Below, in pieces: positions 21,911 to 32,998 of a DNA stretch of 64,000 bases. The DNA comes from Gnetum montanum (Eukaryota > Streptophyta > Gnetopsida > Gnetales > Gnetaceae). Made by a program: the position numbers and the translations under genes. The stretch is from NCBI GenBank assembly GCA_015680685.1, contig MNCI01001967.1, forward strand, positions 586,792 through 650,791, read 5' to 3'. The stretch's first letter is position 1. Every line of letters starts with the position of its first letter. Below the pieces are notes generated by a model, which saw only the letters and a list, made by a program, of their open reading frames with translations, ran no database searches and was not told where the DNA came from.

Positions 21911-23515
21911 TTATTGTGAAGCCGGAGATGCCACGGACGATGAAGAATCGGCCGAAGGTGTTCTTAGGCCGTTTTTATCTCCTTGAAGAGATGGAACAAC
22001 CTGCAAAATCATTAATGAGATGTCTCAGTGCAGGACAGGTGTGGGTTTTGTTGTTTTGGGAAGAAATTTATGCGTCGGTGGATCACATTAGGCTGACTCG
22101 TCATTTTCATTTTCATGGTCATTAACTTACTTGATCGTCGTCCTCGTGAGTTCCTGGAGGGTCCCTGCAACTTCCAGATGCAGTAATTTCAGGTCTCCGA
22201 GTCATGTTTCCTGCAAAATTTTTCAGGCATTCCGAGATCAACCTATGCAGCAAGACTGAATAGCAGGGCAGCTTCCAAGAATAGAATCATTCAGAGTAAA
22301 TTTTTATTAGGGCAGTTTCGGTGAACCGATGGTCGTGTAAGAAGGTGCAAGGGTTTTTGGAGGATTCATGGGAAGCAATGAAATATGTGAATCACAGGAT
22401 ACGGTGAGGAAGCAAATCACCATCGTTTCCATTCGCTACTGCTGTTGATCCTTCCTGGTTATCCTGTCCTGGGTTTTCAAGATCTGCAGACTTGAAGCGT
22501 TTTGTGGGGTTTTGTGATCCATCATCATCTTCTTCCTCATCAGATGCATTGCTTTCTTCCTGCAGTGAATGGATATCGCTGTTTGCACATGAAAGGTTGG
22601 ATTCAACATCCTGCAGGAAAGAACTGGTCATGAAGCTGGCTACGATGAAGGTAAAACAGTGTAGGCCAAACAATAAAACAAAGTAAAAAAGAAAAGAAAA
22701 ACAGATTGCTGTCACACCAAATCCACCTCTTGAAAACCCCTTGCAAAATCATGGGAAGCCGTAGCAGCAGCCCTGGTTCTTTTGTTATGCTGCCATATTT
22801 TTGTCCAGGGATTATGTTGCTGGTAAAGCCTCTTCACAAAGGCCTCCTCTATGAGGTTGAGATACCATCCGTGCTTTTCATCTGTCCAGGGAGATGACAA
22901 TTCTGTCAGCGATGTGCCTCCACCATTCAGTACCTGCAAATGCATCCCCAGCAACTCAGTTTTTTACAGAGTTCTGCTGGACCCACTTTGTTGTTGTTCT
23001 GCCATTTTATTTCATGCCAAAACAACCTAAACATCTCATACATTCAGGAGCAATGCAAGCTATGTTTTCTCTGTGGCCATGGGAGCTAGGAAATGAGGGC
23101 CACATACAGGCCACAGAAGAAATACAGGTTCGGTAGTAGATGCAAAGAATTTGCATTATGCGTAATAAAACATTGGACAAACTGGACAAAGGAAAACCCT
23201 TGATCAGGGGAATGGATTTGATATTTCCAGCATTCCCAAGTTGCATAAAATAGGCAAAATAACACATGAATGTCAAGAAATTACCAGGCTGTACTCCCTG
23301 AACAACTCCTGTGCATGTTTTACATCTTCATTCTCCTTGACCTGTTGATCATCCTCGTCTTCATGTTGCAGAGGAGATCCTGATACCTCAGGAATGTCTT
23401 CCTCGCCTTCTCCATCGCAGCAAGAAGCTGCCTCATCCCACCAATCTGCAACAACCGCAGCAGCTGCTGCATCTTCATGGCAGCCTCCTGCATGAGAGCC
23501 TCCAATGGCAGACAT
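21911..23515 (-). CDS. COR27/COR28-like cold- and clock-regulated protein, five exons
   Basis: Minus-strand exons joined at GT/AG borders: 23515-23285, 22933-22718 (or ending at 22727), 22610-22403, 22210-22131 and 22000-21911, giving about 274 residues. All phases agree; exon 3 ends after one base of a codon that exon 4 completes. The family signature is in exon 2: SPWTDEKHGWYLNLIE, then FVKRLY. Exon 1 is acidic (DIPEVSGSPL) and exon 3 is Glu/Asp/Ser-rich with a basic PTKRFK. Exon 5 ends in a Ser-rich tail. In Arabidopsis, COR27/COR28 are small nuclear regulators induced by cold and evening light. They act on clock genes and on the COP1-HY5 pathway. An in-frame ATG at 23539 would add eight residues. 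The exon 2 donor is the one uncertain border. Confidence 0.8.
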
Positions 23516-23564
23516 GGTAACAAACCAAACAGGAAACACAGGAACGAAATCACATTTCTAAAGC

Positions 23565-23575
23565 AAATATATACA
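23565..23575 (-). promoter_or_regulatory. possible TATA box of the COR27-like gene
   Basis: The minus strand reads tgtatatattt about 50 bp upstream of the ATG at 23515. If used, transcription would begin close to the alternative ATG at 23539, which favours 23515 as the start codon. Confidence 0.35.
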
Positions 23576-23681
23576 GGATTTCTCCAACAGAATAAGAAGA
23601 TGAAGAAGCCATGAAAAAGTTCGGCAGACGGGGCCACAGGCCGGCGGTACTAGACTTTGAACGATAAGATCAGACATGGGG

Positions 23682-23951
23682 AAAATATCTTGCTGGAATT
23701 CCCGGCGCAGCCCTAAAAATATCCATCTTTCTTTCCTGATAAGTTAAACAAACAAATATCCCACTGTTGGGCCAATGGGCATGATTCGTTTGCCAGATTT
23801 GAATATTTTCTAACCTGTTGATGGGCTTACTCGTTCGGCTGCAAATTGCCCATATTTATAACAGATAATTCTGGAACGAAATCGATAGGTCATGATTTGT
23901 TAGTCCTTTTGTATTATTACAGTCAGCCCCAACGCCAGCCCATAAATATCT
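23682..23951 (-). promoter_or_regulatory. evening-element cluster upstream of the COR27-like gene
   Basis: An exact evening element AAAATATCT lies at 23682-23690, and AAATATCT at 23944-23951. Two near forms, AAATATCC, occur at 23717-23724 and 23754-23761. In Arabidopsis such sites confer evening and cold expression through CCA1/LHY/RVE MYB factors and are found at COR27. I saw no CCGAC cold-response core in the same stretch. Confidence 0.6.
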
Positions 23952-24139
23952 TGATTTGGCATATTTTTCTTATGAAGTTCTGTGGCTGCGAGGAATCTTA
24001 GAAATACTATGCTGCAGATTTTATTATTAGGTTCGAATCGAAGCCTATCGTGACCAGTGGGAAAAAGACACAATTAGTTAAATTTTTGCAGGCTTTTTTC
24101 TTAAAAACCCATTTCTGGAATTTTGCAGGCATTATTAAA

Positions 24140-24232
24140 ATGTCAAGCTCACTTTCTCTTTTCCTCGCGATATGTTACTGTCTAGTGATCTGCACATGTT
24201 CTGGCGATGAAAAATACAGCATTCCCGTTTGA
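24140..24232 (+). CDS. 30-residue ORF resembling a secretory signal peptide
   Basis: The ORF starts MSSSLSLFLAICYCLVICTC and ends after ten more residues. A short polar start, a hydrophobic core and a small-residue boundary (CSG|DE) look like a signal peptide. An acceptor-like ttttgcag precedes it by 11 bp. It could be a leftover first exon of a secreted-protein gene, a micropeptide, or chance. It has no visible promoter or downstream exon. Confidence 0.2.
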   Translation: MSSSLSLFLAICYCLVICTCSGDEKYSIPV

Positions 24233-24239
24233 ATCCTCC

Positions 24240-27200
24240 AACTAATTTCATAAGTATTTTGAACTTAGAAAAAAAGTCGCTTGAAGGCAGGGAACCAAGA
24301 CAAAACCCGTAAGACTGCATATGGAACTGTTCAAGCATGCGTACTCAAATCCTTTGATGATTGGTTGCAAGAAACAAGTAAATGGAACTGGTACTTATAA
24401 TAACGTAAAATACCGACTCCGATATTAATGCGTGTAAATGATTTTTGATTGTTTGCCACTGGATGTTACGAAAATAATTGATCATTTAACTGAAAAAAGG
24501 AAAAGTCACCACGAATTCAAAAACAATTTCTCGTGGAGCGGATTGACAAGGCAGCTGTAAGACTCGTGGATGTTATCGTCTTGCCGATTTTAACAAGGTA
24601 CTTGTGCATTCTAATAAAGAAAATATTTGATATTTAACGCATCGATACCACAATCTAAGTCCAAACAATATCATCTTGAACTATGTGGAGAATTATGCCT
24701 TTGCATGCGTGTGTATATATACTAGATCAAACCTTTTATTAAACTTAAAAATCATTTTAATAAGGAAAATTCAGATTGCATTACATGGCAAAGAGGGGCT
24801 TTCTATATAACTTTACAATTCATCTTGAAAATTAATGGTCTCATCTTGATAAACATCTATCACTTTTAGTGCAACCCTAAACATAAAATAGTAAAAGGAT
24901 TTGAAATAGCAATAAAAAGTTGTAATGAAGTAAACTTTTCCAAATAAGGTAGATTCACTTGAACATAAAGGTACCCTATTTTTCACCATTCCTTGGTTGC
25001 TTGAGATAAAAACTATATTGAGAACCTTTATCATCCACTATAAGTTACCTATCAACATTATTTGTGATCTTTGAGTTAACATTATACTTGTTTAAAGCAG
25101 TAGATTTATAGCAATTGAATAACACTAATGGCATGGTAGTTGAAAATTTCAAGAAAATGAATTTGGTGTCCAATTTGTTTGAACCAAAACTATGTTTTTA
25201 TCTCAAAACTACAACTATATTAAGCACCTAAAACATATTAACATGATGTTTACGTAATAATACAACAAACATAACAATATCTTAAGTGCAACTCAAACTT
25301 GCAACTTGTTACCTACAAAGCAACAAACTTATCAACTAAACTACACTCTTACTAAGAACATGCATACAATCAAGTGACCATGTAAGGTTGCTACTCCACA
25401 CTATATATCAAGTCATTTTATTTATCTCTAGTTCCAAGTATGATATTTATCTATCATTATCATCTATGTCACAACAAACCAAAGTGTATTAGCAATAGGC
25501 TTTGAATTTCTTTTTCCTTTTCTTAAAGAAAAAATTTCATTTGTATATTTATTGTTCATTGCTTTATTTTTAGGGATTTAATACTTTTTTTACTCTTGTA
25601 TATTTTGTTGTTTTGGCTTTGTGCAAGTGTACAAAAAGGTGAAGCAACTACCAATTATTACAAGCAACAATCCAATAATATAATCAAAATTTTCTCTAGT
25701 ATTTAACGAACTATAACACTAGGAGACAATTGTGATTCATTACTTCATTTTCTCTTAATGAGATTTGAATGATTTGCTTCTTCATCTTTTTCACATCTCA
25801 TTCATTTCCATTCCTAGTCATAGGGACCATCACTTGGAGTGATGGTAAGATGCTTATTTATCAAGGCAGAAGACATTGGTTCAAACCTAAGTGTAACCAC
25901 TTCAAACAATGTTAGGCTTTCTCTCATCTACCAACCCTACATAGGCAAGATGATCATTGACACTCCAGGTAATAATCCTTCAATTTCCTACTTATGAAAT
26001 TTAGAGGATTTTCTTCCTCAACTTCTCCACTTATCTTGTATCTTGTTTGTTCATTGACTTGTAGCTTTAATAATGATCAAATAGATTCTTTCAAACTCTA
26101 CAAATCCCATTAGATGACAACAAATCTAAAATTCTTATAAGTTTCAATTTTTACAAAAACAATTTCTTAAATGGTGAATTCAATGAACATATTCATTCAT
26201 GTTTTTGCAAGTCTACTATATTACTAACCATTTTTATTACACCTTGACCTTTATGTAAAGTGTATTCATATGTAAAAACAAAATATTTTGACAATTTTTT
26301 AAATCCATGTTATATTGGAATTTTTTTAAAAAAAAATCATTCATTTTAAGGGAGAGTAAAAGTTTCCAACTTCACCATGAAGTGTAAACTAAAATTTAAT
26401 CTTCATTCAATTAACTAAGGATCCTCTTGAATTATTCAAATTTTAAAAAACGTAAATTTTTTTACAAACCTCATGTAAATGTATCTTACACACCACACGT
26501 TAAATCCAAAATATTTGCGTTGATATAACAAAATTTCACGAAAAGGGAAAACACCAACTTAAATAAATAGCTTTGAAAACGTGAATCTGAATAACCAAAT
26601 TATTCATGCTTGGAAATTTTCATTCATGAAATCTCTTCGTAAATATATCAAAACCGAAAGTAATTCTTATGACAACGTTCGATACGTAAAAGAACAAAAT
26701 TTTAAATACCTTAAAGGATTTCAATGGAACAAGATCGCTTAAAAAATCCTTGAAAAGTTCTTTACGCCGAGAACAAATATAACCATTTAAAACCGACAAA
26801 ATCTTTTTTTGCCAAATAAAATCAGAGGAACAAAAGCTTCACTAACAAAGACCAATCAGGTAAACAGGAACAAACTTACATTAAGAAGATAAATTGAGAA
26901 AGCCGTAATGCTTTAATTTATACAAATAATTATTTATTGCACTGGTTGAATTCAACAAGGTACAATGGTACAAGGGCTCTTCTTATGTACAATTACGACC
27001 CTGCTTCCACGTTGGGGTAACTAGATGCCCATTATCAGATGCTGGAATCAACGATGGATATTTCAATCACAGACTGCACACACATGAAGAACGGTTTTTT
27101 TACACTTTTGCTTGCGCCGTCAAATAACTAACAAATTATTTTAAGAATTAATGGAGTAAAACAGGTGAAATTAAAAATACAATATAAATTATTTTCATAA

Positions 27201-29072
27201 GAGAGAATCTACTCATTTCTTTTGGTTTCTCCCAACTTGCTTTTATGTCTAACATGCTTGATGATTTACCTATGTTACCGTTTACGCAATGAATTTCAGA
27301 GATCCAAAAATTCGTTTACAAAACGATCCGTTTCTTTCTGGTTTATTTGTTGCTAAGTCAATAGAGGATGATTTAACAGGTAACTACTAACATTATAGTT
27401 ATTTCAAATCTTATTTTATTAATATAATTTCTTTTTACTTATATAATTTCTTTTTACTTGTTAAAAAAACAGTATTCTTACTTTGGGTTGGAATCACTGG
27501 GACTTCTGGGACTTCTGGGCTTCACAGTTCATCGTAAATCTTTTTTTGAGTAAAGTGGGGGAATAAGGCAAGTACATTGAGAAAAAAAACATTGTACAAG
27601 TTTTGAAGTAAATGAAGGCAAGAAGTATGCAGAGCCTTAAACTAAATATACATATTGTGAAGGTATATCAGCCGGAACAACCATAAAAAACAGAGAGGAA
27701 GAGAGAACTATCAGGTTCAAATAATAAATTTTTTTTTTAAAGAATGCAAATGCAATAAAATCATTGCAAGGAAGGAAAACACGCCAAGTATTAGCATTGG
27801 CTGCCATGGCCAAGTAGATGTTTATTTGTATCCAGTTAATTTTATAAATAAGTCACCGAGATCAGAACTTACGTATGGTTGCCTAAATTAGCTTGCTACT
27901 AAGCCCTATGACTTGCATAACTAACAGTTTCGATCCGAGTAATGAAATTGGGCAAATGCAATTACTTAATTTCAAATCTCTAAAATGGATCCCTATGTTT
28001 TGGGTCTTCCCAAGAACATAGTAAAGCAGCAGTTTAGTTTCATTAGAATTCTCAAGAACGGCATTAGATTCTTCAATGTTCATCACAACTGTAAGGTATC
28101 TTCGTAACTTTCAAAACATACCGTAATTTGTGGAAGGCGAGATCAAACTAAAAACATCGCAGCTTTTGTGAAAAATACCCAAGTTAAAAAAAACATTAAT
28201 TTACACTTAGAATTAAACCTGTACAACATTCTAAAGTTATAAACTTTAACTTAATTTCCGTATTCCACCATCTGCAATCTCCCTAATAATGCCTTGATCA
28301 CATCTTACATAAGCTAACACGTTAAAGGAGGCCAAACCATTTTCCTAGGCTTGGGTTGTATAACTGTATGTATGTCGGTCATTCATCTTGTTATATTACA
28401 CGCTTTATGATGAACACTAACCATTTAACTTGGGCTAGGACATATTGTCTACGCCATCCAAAAGACCCTATTATCCCCATGGTGTAAGCCAAACCATTCA
28501 AGCCAGGCAGCTGCAGCAGTTAATCACGATCCCCATCAGGCCAAAAAAGGGTGATAATAATGCAATATTCTGCACGTTCCTCATACTTAGCTTCACCAAA
28601 GTGAAGCCCTACTAGGTTCTCGCTGTTCAGGTAAGAGTTCAGTCAAAAATCTATCAAAAGCTCTGATGTCCATTCTGTGATCAACCCTATCTATGTTTTT
28701 ATGATGGTCCAGGAACGTGCAAAATCAAATTGCAGTCAAATGCACTAGTACTACAGAAAGGGTAAAGAATCTCAGTGATAATTCTGAATAACGAATTACA
28801 ACAATTTTAAAAACCTCGATAACCAGTAAAATGAAGAAGTAATAGTCATGATATTCAAATGTTATAATTTCTAATCCACAGATTTTTCTTAAAACTTGAA
28901 CTAGACATGATTCTTAACGACCCTATTTTTTATTGTAAATACAACACTTATTCATGGCTAGCTAAGGTTTAAACTGATAGAGTGTAATCGTTTGCATCGG
29001 CAAAAATTATTACATTTTTTAATATAAGTTAGGAAAAAACATATAATACAGATAAACTAGGTGAAAAGAAAA
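24240..29072. other. intergenic, AT-rich, one SINE-like segment
   Basis: I found no gene in this 4.8 kb. A tRNA-derived SINE-like piece occurs at about 25800-25960 (listed separately). A minus-strand frame at 27883-28086 and another at 24813-25034 have no convincing domain. The part below 29073 may include the 3' untranslated region or a small terminal exon of the next gene. One possible acceptor, ctgaacag, lies near 28622-28629 on the minus strand. Confidence 0.5.
25800..25960 (+). repeat. SINE-like element (tRNA-type internal promoter)
   Basis: It has an A-box-like TGGAGTGATGGTAAG (about 25836-25850) and a B-box-like GGTTCAAACCT (about 25880-25890), in the spacing of tRNA-derived SINEs. 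Related 'TGGTAAG...GGxTTCGATT' segments are found at 36.86-36.99 kb and elsewhere in the right half. No clear tail or target duplication was identified. Confidence 0.4.
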
Positions 29073-32000
29073 TTAAAAGCAAAAAAAAATACCTGATTTT
29101 TCGACAACATAACAACGCAAAAACTCCGCATCAACATGATCCAATATTTCTTTCTTGATTAATTTCATAAGTTGAGAAATCTATAATAAAAAGATATTCA
29201 AATCAAATTTTCAATCAGGTAAAATAATATTTCTATCCTGAAATGACTTCACTTGCAACAATTATTGCCAAAGTTAGATGGTATCAATGAATAGGAGAAT
29301 CAAGTGGACATTAATCTAAAGTTCTAAACCTACTGAAATAAATATCAACGTAGTATATGCTGCTTATTTTCTCAACCCTGTAAAGTGATTGTTCCATTTT
29401 GTTGATCAAGAAAAAAAAAGACCAAAAGATACAAAATAAAAGAACTCAATCTAGAAGAAACCAAGTAACAGCTTTTGAAGAAACAAAATTCCTAAAGATC
29501 AGTTACATGCTATGCGATTTCTATTTTCCCACTCCATTTTATGTTTCTGGAAGCCTATATAGCAGATGATTTTGAGAATCTATTCAAATATACTAATGAA
29601 CGGAAGCAACTATAACAAAAGGATATGAATAGCAATTAAACAAAGAAAACAACAGTTTTCAAAAGCAATCAACAATCATGTCAAAAAGACACCAAACAGT
29701 TACTCCATATACCAACTGATACAGCGAACAATAACAAGTTGACTTACCCCTGGGTAATGCTGTAAAATTGGACTTATACCAACTGATACCATTGTAATTA
29801 ACAGCAAGCAATAGCAAGTTGACTTACCCCTGGGTAATGCTGTAAAATTGGAGCATAGTGATTTAGTGTTGTAAAAACCTTTCCAAGAAGATGCAGAAGA
29901 TTATCCACATCATCTCCCAACAAATCAACCTGTAAAGTAAATTATATTTTAGTGAAAATATTTAAACAATACAACCAAGAAAAAGAAATGAAATTGCTGA
30001 ACACTGAACCAGCCTCAACCTGATGCTAAAAATGAAAAACAAAATTAAAAAAGACAATACTTTTTCAAAAGCAAATGTTTCAAGCTTTGCTACTTTGCTA
30101 GGAACCTTTTGCATGACCAATTAAAAGGGCACGAAACTCCTCGTGTGTGTACGATGGCTTACTCTGTTGCCGTGTTGTACATTTTTCCACAACAAAAGTC
30201 ACACACTGCAAGCGGTGATGCACATGATGAATATTGTGCAGTTCTACGTGGTTATATGTGTTGGTGTTATTGTATTAAAAAATGGTTTAACTACATTTAG
30301 TATTACAAGTAGCAAATTCTTGTTCATTTTCTCAGTGAGTTTGACTTTTTTGTGTGCATAGTGCACATTACACACAAAATGGGCTCATGTGCATCTGTCA
30401 TTAGTAGCACATATTTAGAAAGTTAAATAGTCCTTGCATCCAACAAATCTAGTATCAATTTGAATAAGCATTTATAGCAATAAAGGCAGTTAGTATTTTA
30501 TACAATGAAACCCAAAAAATAAAAAATTTCATTTAAGATTTAAATTACTTTTAGTAAAATCAGAAACTAGTTAATGTTTCCAACTCAGTTTGAAAGCTTT
30601 CAAACAATTGGTTATATAGAATTTCTGTTCGCATTTGCATGCGCAAATTTAATTTGCACCTAAAACTACACAGGTGGGTGTTGCCTGCTTATTTATCATT
30701 TTCAGTGTCTTTGCTTAACAGAAGTACAGATATTAAGATAATGATATTTAAGCATGCTTTTTGTAAAATACTAAAATTTTTATGCTCCAAGAACTTAATA
30801 TGCAAATTGCATAGAATTTAAAATAAGTGTTTCTTTGATAATATAAAAACTGCAATGCTATTAGTTAACATGTCTTTCTCAAAATAAACTTAGATTCTAT
30901 ACGAAAGGCCCTTTTTTAAGTACTCAAGAACATCAAAAAAGAAATTGGTTCTACCTCTGCCTCTGCTTTTTGGAGATTGCAGCAATTTTGTTGATATATT
31001 TTCCTGAAGAGTGATTCCCTATTTGCAAGTGAATGATGCAGCCTTCTAAACTTGACCAATTGCTTTGTCATTTCTTCGAGTCTAAAAATATTTTTCATAA
31101 AATGAGTGATAGATTAATGCAAAAATAACCTTATTTTACTGTAACCAGGATAAGGAAAAATCAAACAATTCAGTTTACTCATAAGTATGCAGTCAATGCA
31201 TCAAGGGCAAAACTTGACCAACAAAACATTTTGGAAAACTAAATAAGAAGGAACAAGAGGATGAAATAAAAACCTTAAGGAACTTTGATCAAGACATGCT
31301 AACACATTTTCTTCAAAAGACTTTGTTGCATCCATCAAAGCCTTGCAATACAAAGAAAACTGAGTTACTGTGTGCATTCTATCTATTCTTACATCTTCTC
31401 TAATCTCATCAAGGCATGCATATAGCTTTTGAAGTTCTATCTGCAGAAGGTGGCATTGCTGCTTTTGTTCATGCACACTCATCACTGCTTTTTCAAGGGC
31501 TTGTGACTTACGCATGACAGAATCTTTAAGGATTTCATTTTTATTGACTGCTTCCTCTAGTAAAATGGCATTGTCCTTCAAAGCCTTCTGCCCGATGACT
31601 AACTGATCTAATAAGTCCTTTTGTCTTTCATTTGTTTTAGCACTCTCTTTTAGAAGTCTGTCTAGCAATATTATCCGCTGGGATTGAACTTCCTTTTCGT
31701 TACAAAGATCAATTATAGCATTGTTCCTCTCAACAATAATATCTTCAAACAAATGTTTTTGTTTCAACAACTCAATGCATGCTTTCTCTAAAGAAAGGTT
31801 TTGTTCTTTAATGGTCTCTTCCAAGCAAAGGGAAAATATATCCATTGCAAACATGTTATTCAGCAGCATACTTTCTGTTTGTTTATCCAATTTCCAACTT
31901 TCCACACTAAAGCTAATGGCCTGATTTTCCTGTGAAGTTGTATACGGTATTTCATCTTTTGCACCAAGAACATCTGGAACCATAAACATATCTGGAGCTG

Positions 32001-32994
32001 AGTTTAAGATCGTTTCTTTATTTTTAAAAGTTTCTTCCATATATATTCTTAAAATGTCTGTTTCATATGAATTTTTGAGTTCAAGATAAGCTTTTTCATA
32101 CTCAATATTTGTTGATTTCTGATCTAAAACGTGCTGATCCAGAGTTAAGTGTGCTTCATTGCTTTTCAACTCTGGATTGAATTTCACGTACCTTTCTTCA
32201 TGATTCCCAGCAGCCAAATTACAATTAACAAGAGGGTCCTTCAAAATTTCTTCCAAACAAACCCTGAGTATGTCCATCTGATAATCATTTTCTAATTCTA
32301 GTCGTTCTATTTTATCGTTGACATCCATTGATGGTAATATGAAGCCTTCTGCTGAACACTGAACAGGAATTTTCTTCTCTGACATAACGTTTAAGGTATT
32401 CTTACCTCTTGGGAACAACGTGCATGGCTTTCCATTGTCATTAGATGAGTCTCTGCCAAAAGTATCAGATTCAACTTTGCCACGAGCAGATCTATTCTTT
32501 AAGGCCACGCTTCCAACACCCATGGAATCATTTAATTTTCTAGATATAACAGCTAGTTTTTCCTTAAAACTAGCTAAATCTGTCACATCACTTCCCTCCC
32601 TCATTAGTTTTCGCTTAAGCCTAAAAATTTCTTCTGTTTTCTCATGTAAAAGAACTTCTTTTTCTCTCTTTAACATAGAGACAACCTTTAAATAATGGGA
32701 TAATAATTGTTCCTTGGACATTCCTCTTAGGGGAGCTTCCAGAAGAAGATCCTCAGTGTTCTTAGATGAATTCTCTGGCAAACATGATGTTCTCTTATTA
32801 TCAGATTCCACAATGTTTGAACATTGATTGCCTTTATCATTATCCTTGTTTACATGATACTGTGTTAACCCACATCCATTCACAGTACGGGTGGAAAAAG
32901 CTCTTTTCCTTTTATCTAGATCATAGAATACTGCATGTTTTTCTGAAGCCACTGTTCCTGGATCTGCAGGGAATGAATGCATCGCAGAAGCCAT
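29073..32994 (-). CDS. WPP-domain-associated protein (WAP)-like coiled-coil protein
   Basis: Minus-strand coding exons: 32994-31274, 31081-30955, 29929-29828 and 29180-29093 (or reading on to a stop at 29073), giving about 680-685 residues. Phases fit at every junction. Family blocks: MSKEQLLSHYLKVVSMLKRE and TEEIFRLKRKL (residues 92-130), LQKAEAE (610-616), VDLLGDDVDNLLHLLGK then LNHYAPILQHYPG (617-650), and LMKLIKKEIL. Residues 399-525 are a long predicted coiled coil. A motif like (L)ELxxxYxxDILRxxxEE occurs three times (about 231-255, 304-328, 374-398). WAP proteins bind the WPP protein MAF1 and were reported at the Golgi. The N-terminal domain of angiosperm WAPs is not seen; the first 90 residues are unlike it. 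The true C-terminus is uncertain. Confidence 0.82.
29711..29853. repeat. imperfect tandem duplication across an exon end and 5' splice site
   Basis: The segment 'caagttgacttacccctgggtaatgctgtaaaattgga' occurs at 29735-29772 and 29815-29852, 80 bp apart, and 'accaactgatac' at 29711 and 29778. The right copy is the real exon end and donor (GGG|gtaagtc). The left copy repeats the last exon bases and the donor inside the intron. Confidence 0.9.
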
Positions 32995-32998
32995 TTAT

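Noticed and set aside
26940-27080. Possible terminal exon of the WAP-like gene on the minus strand (tgtgtgcag acceptor)
   Set aside because: The reading phase does not continue the last exon in a meaningful way and no family residues are encoded.
27883-28086. Minus-strand frame with a phrase reminiscent of copia RNase H (YVLGKTQNIGIHF)
   Set aside because: The similarity stops after about 15 residues and no flanking copia sequence is present.
30109-30361. Plus-strand frames with hydrophobic stretches
   Set aside because: They lie in an intron of the WAP-like gene and have no domain or start context.
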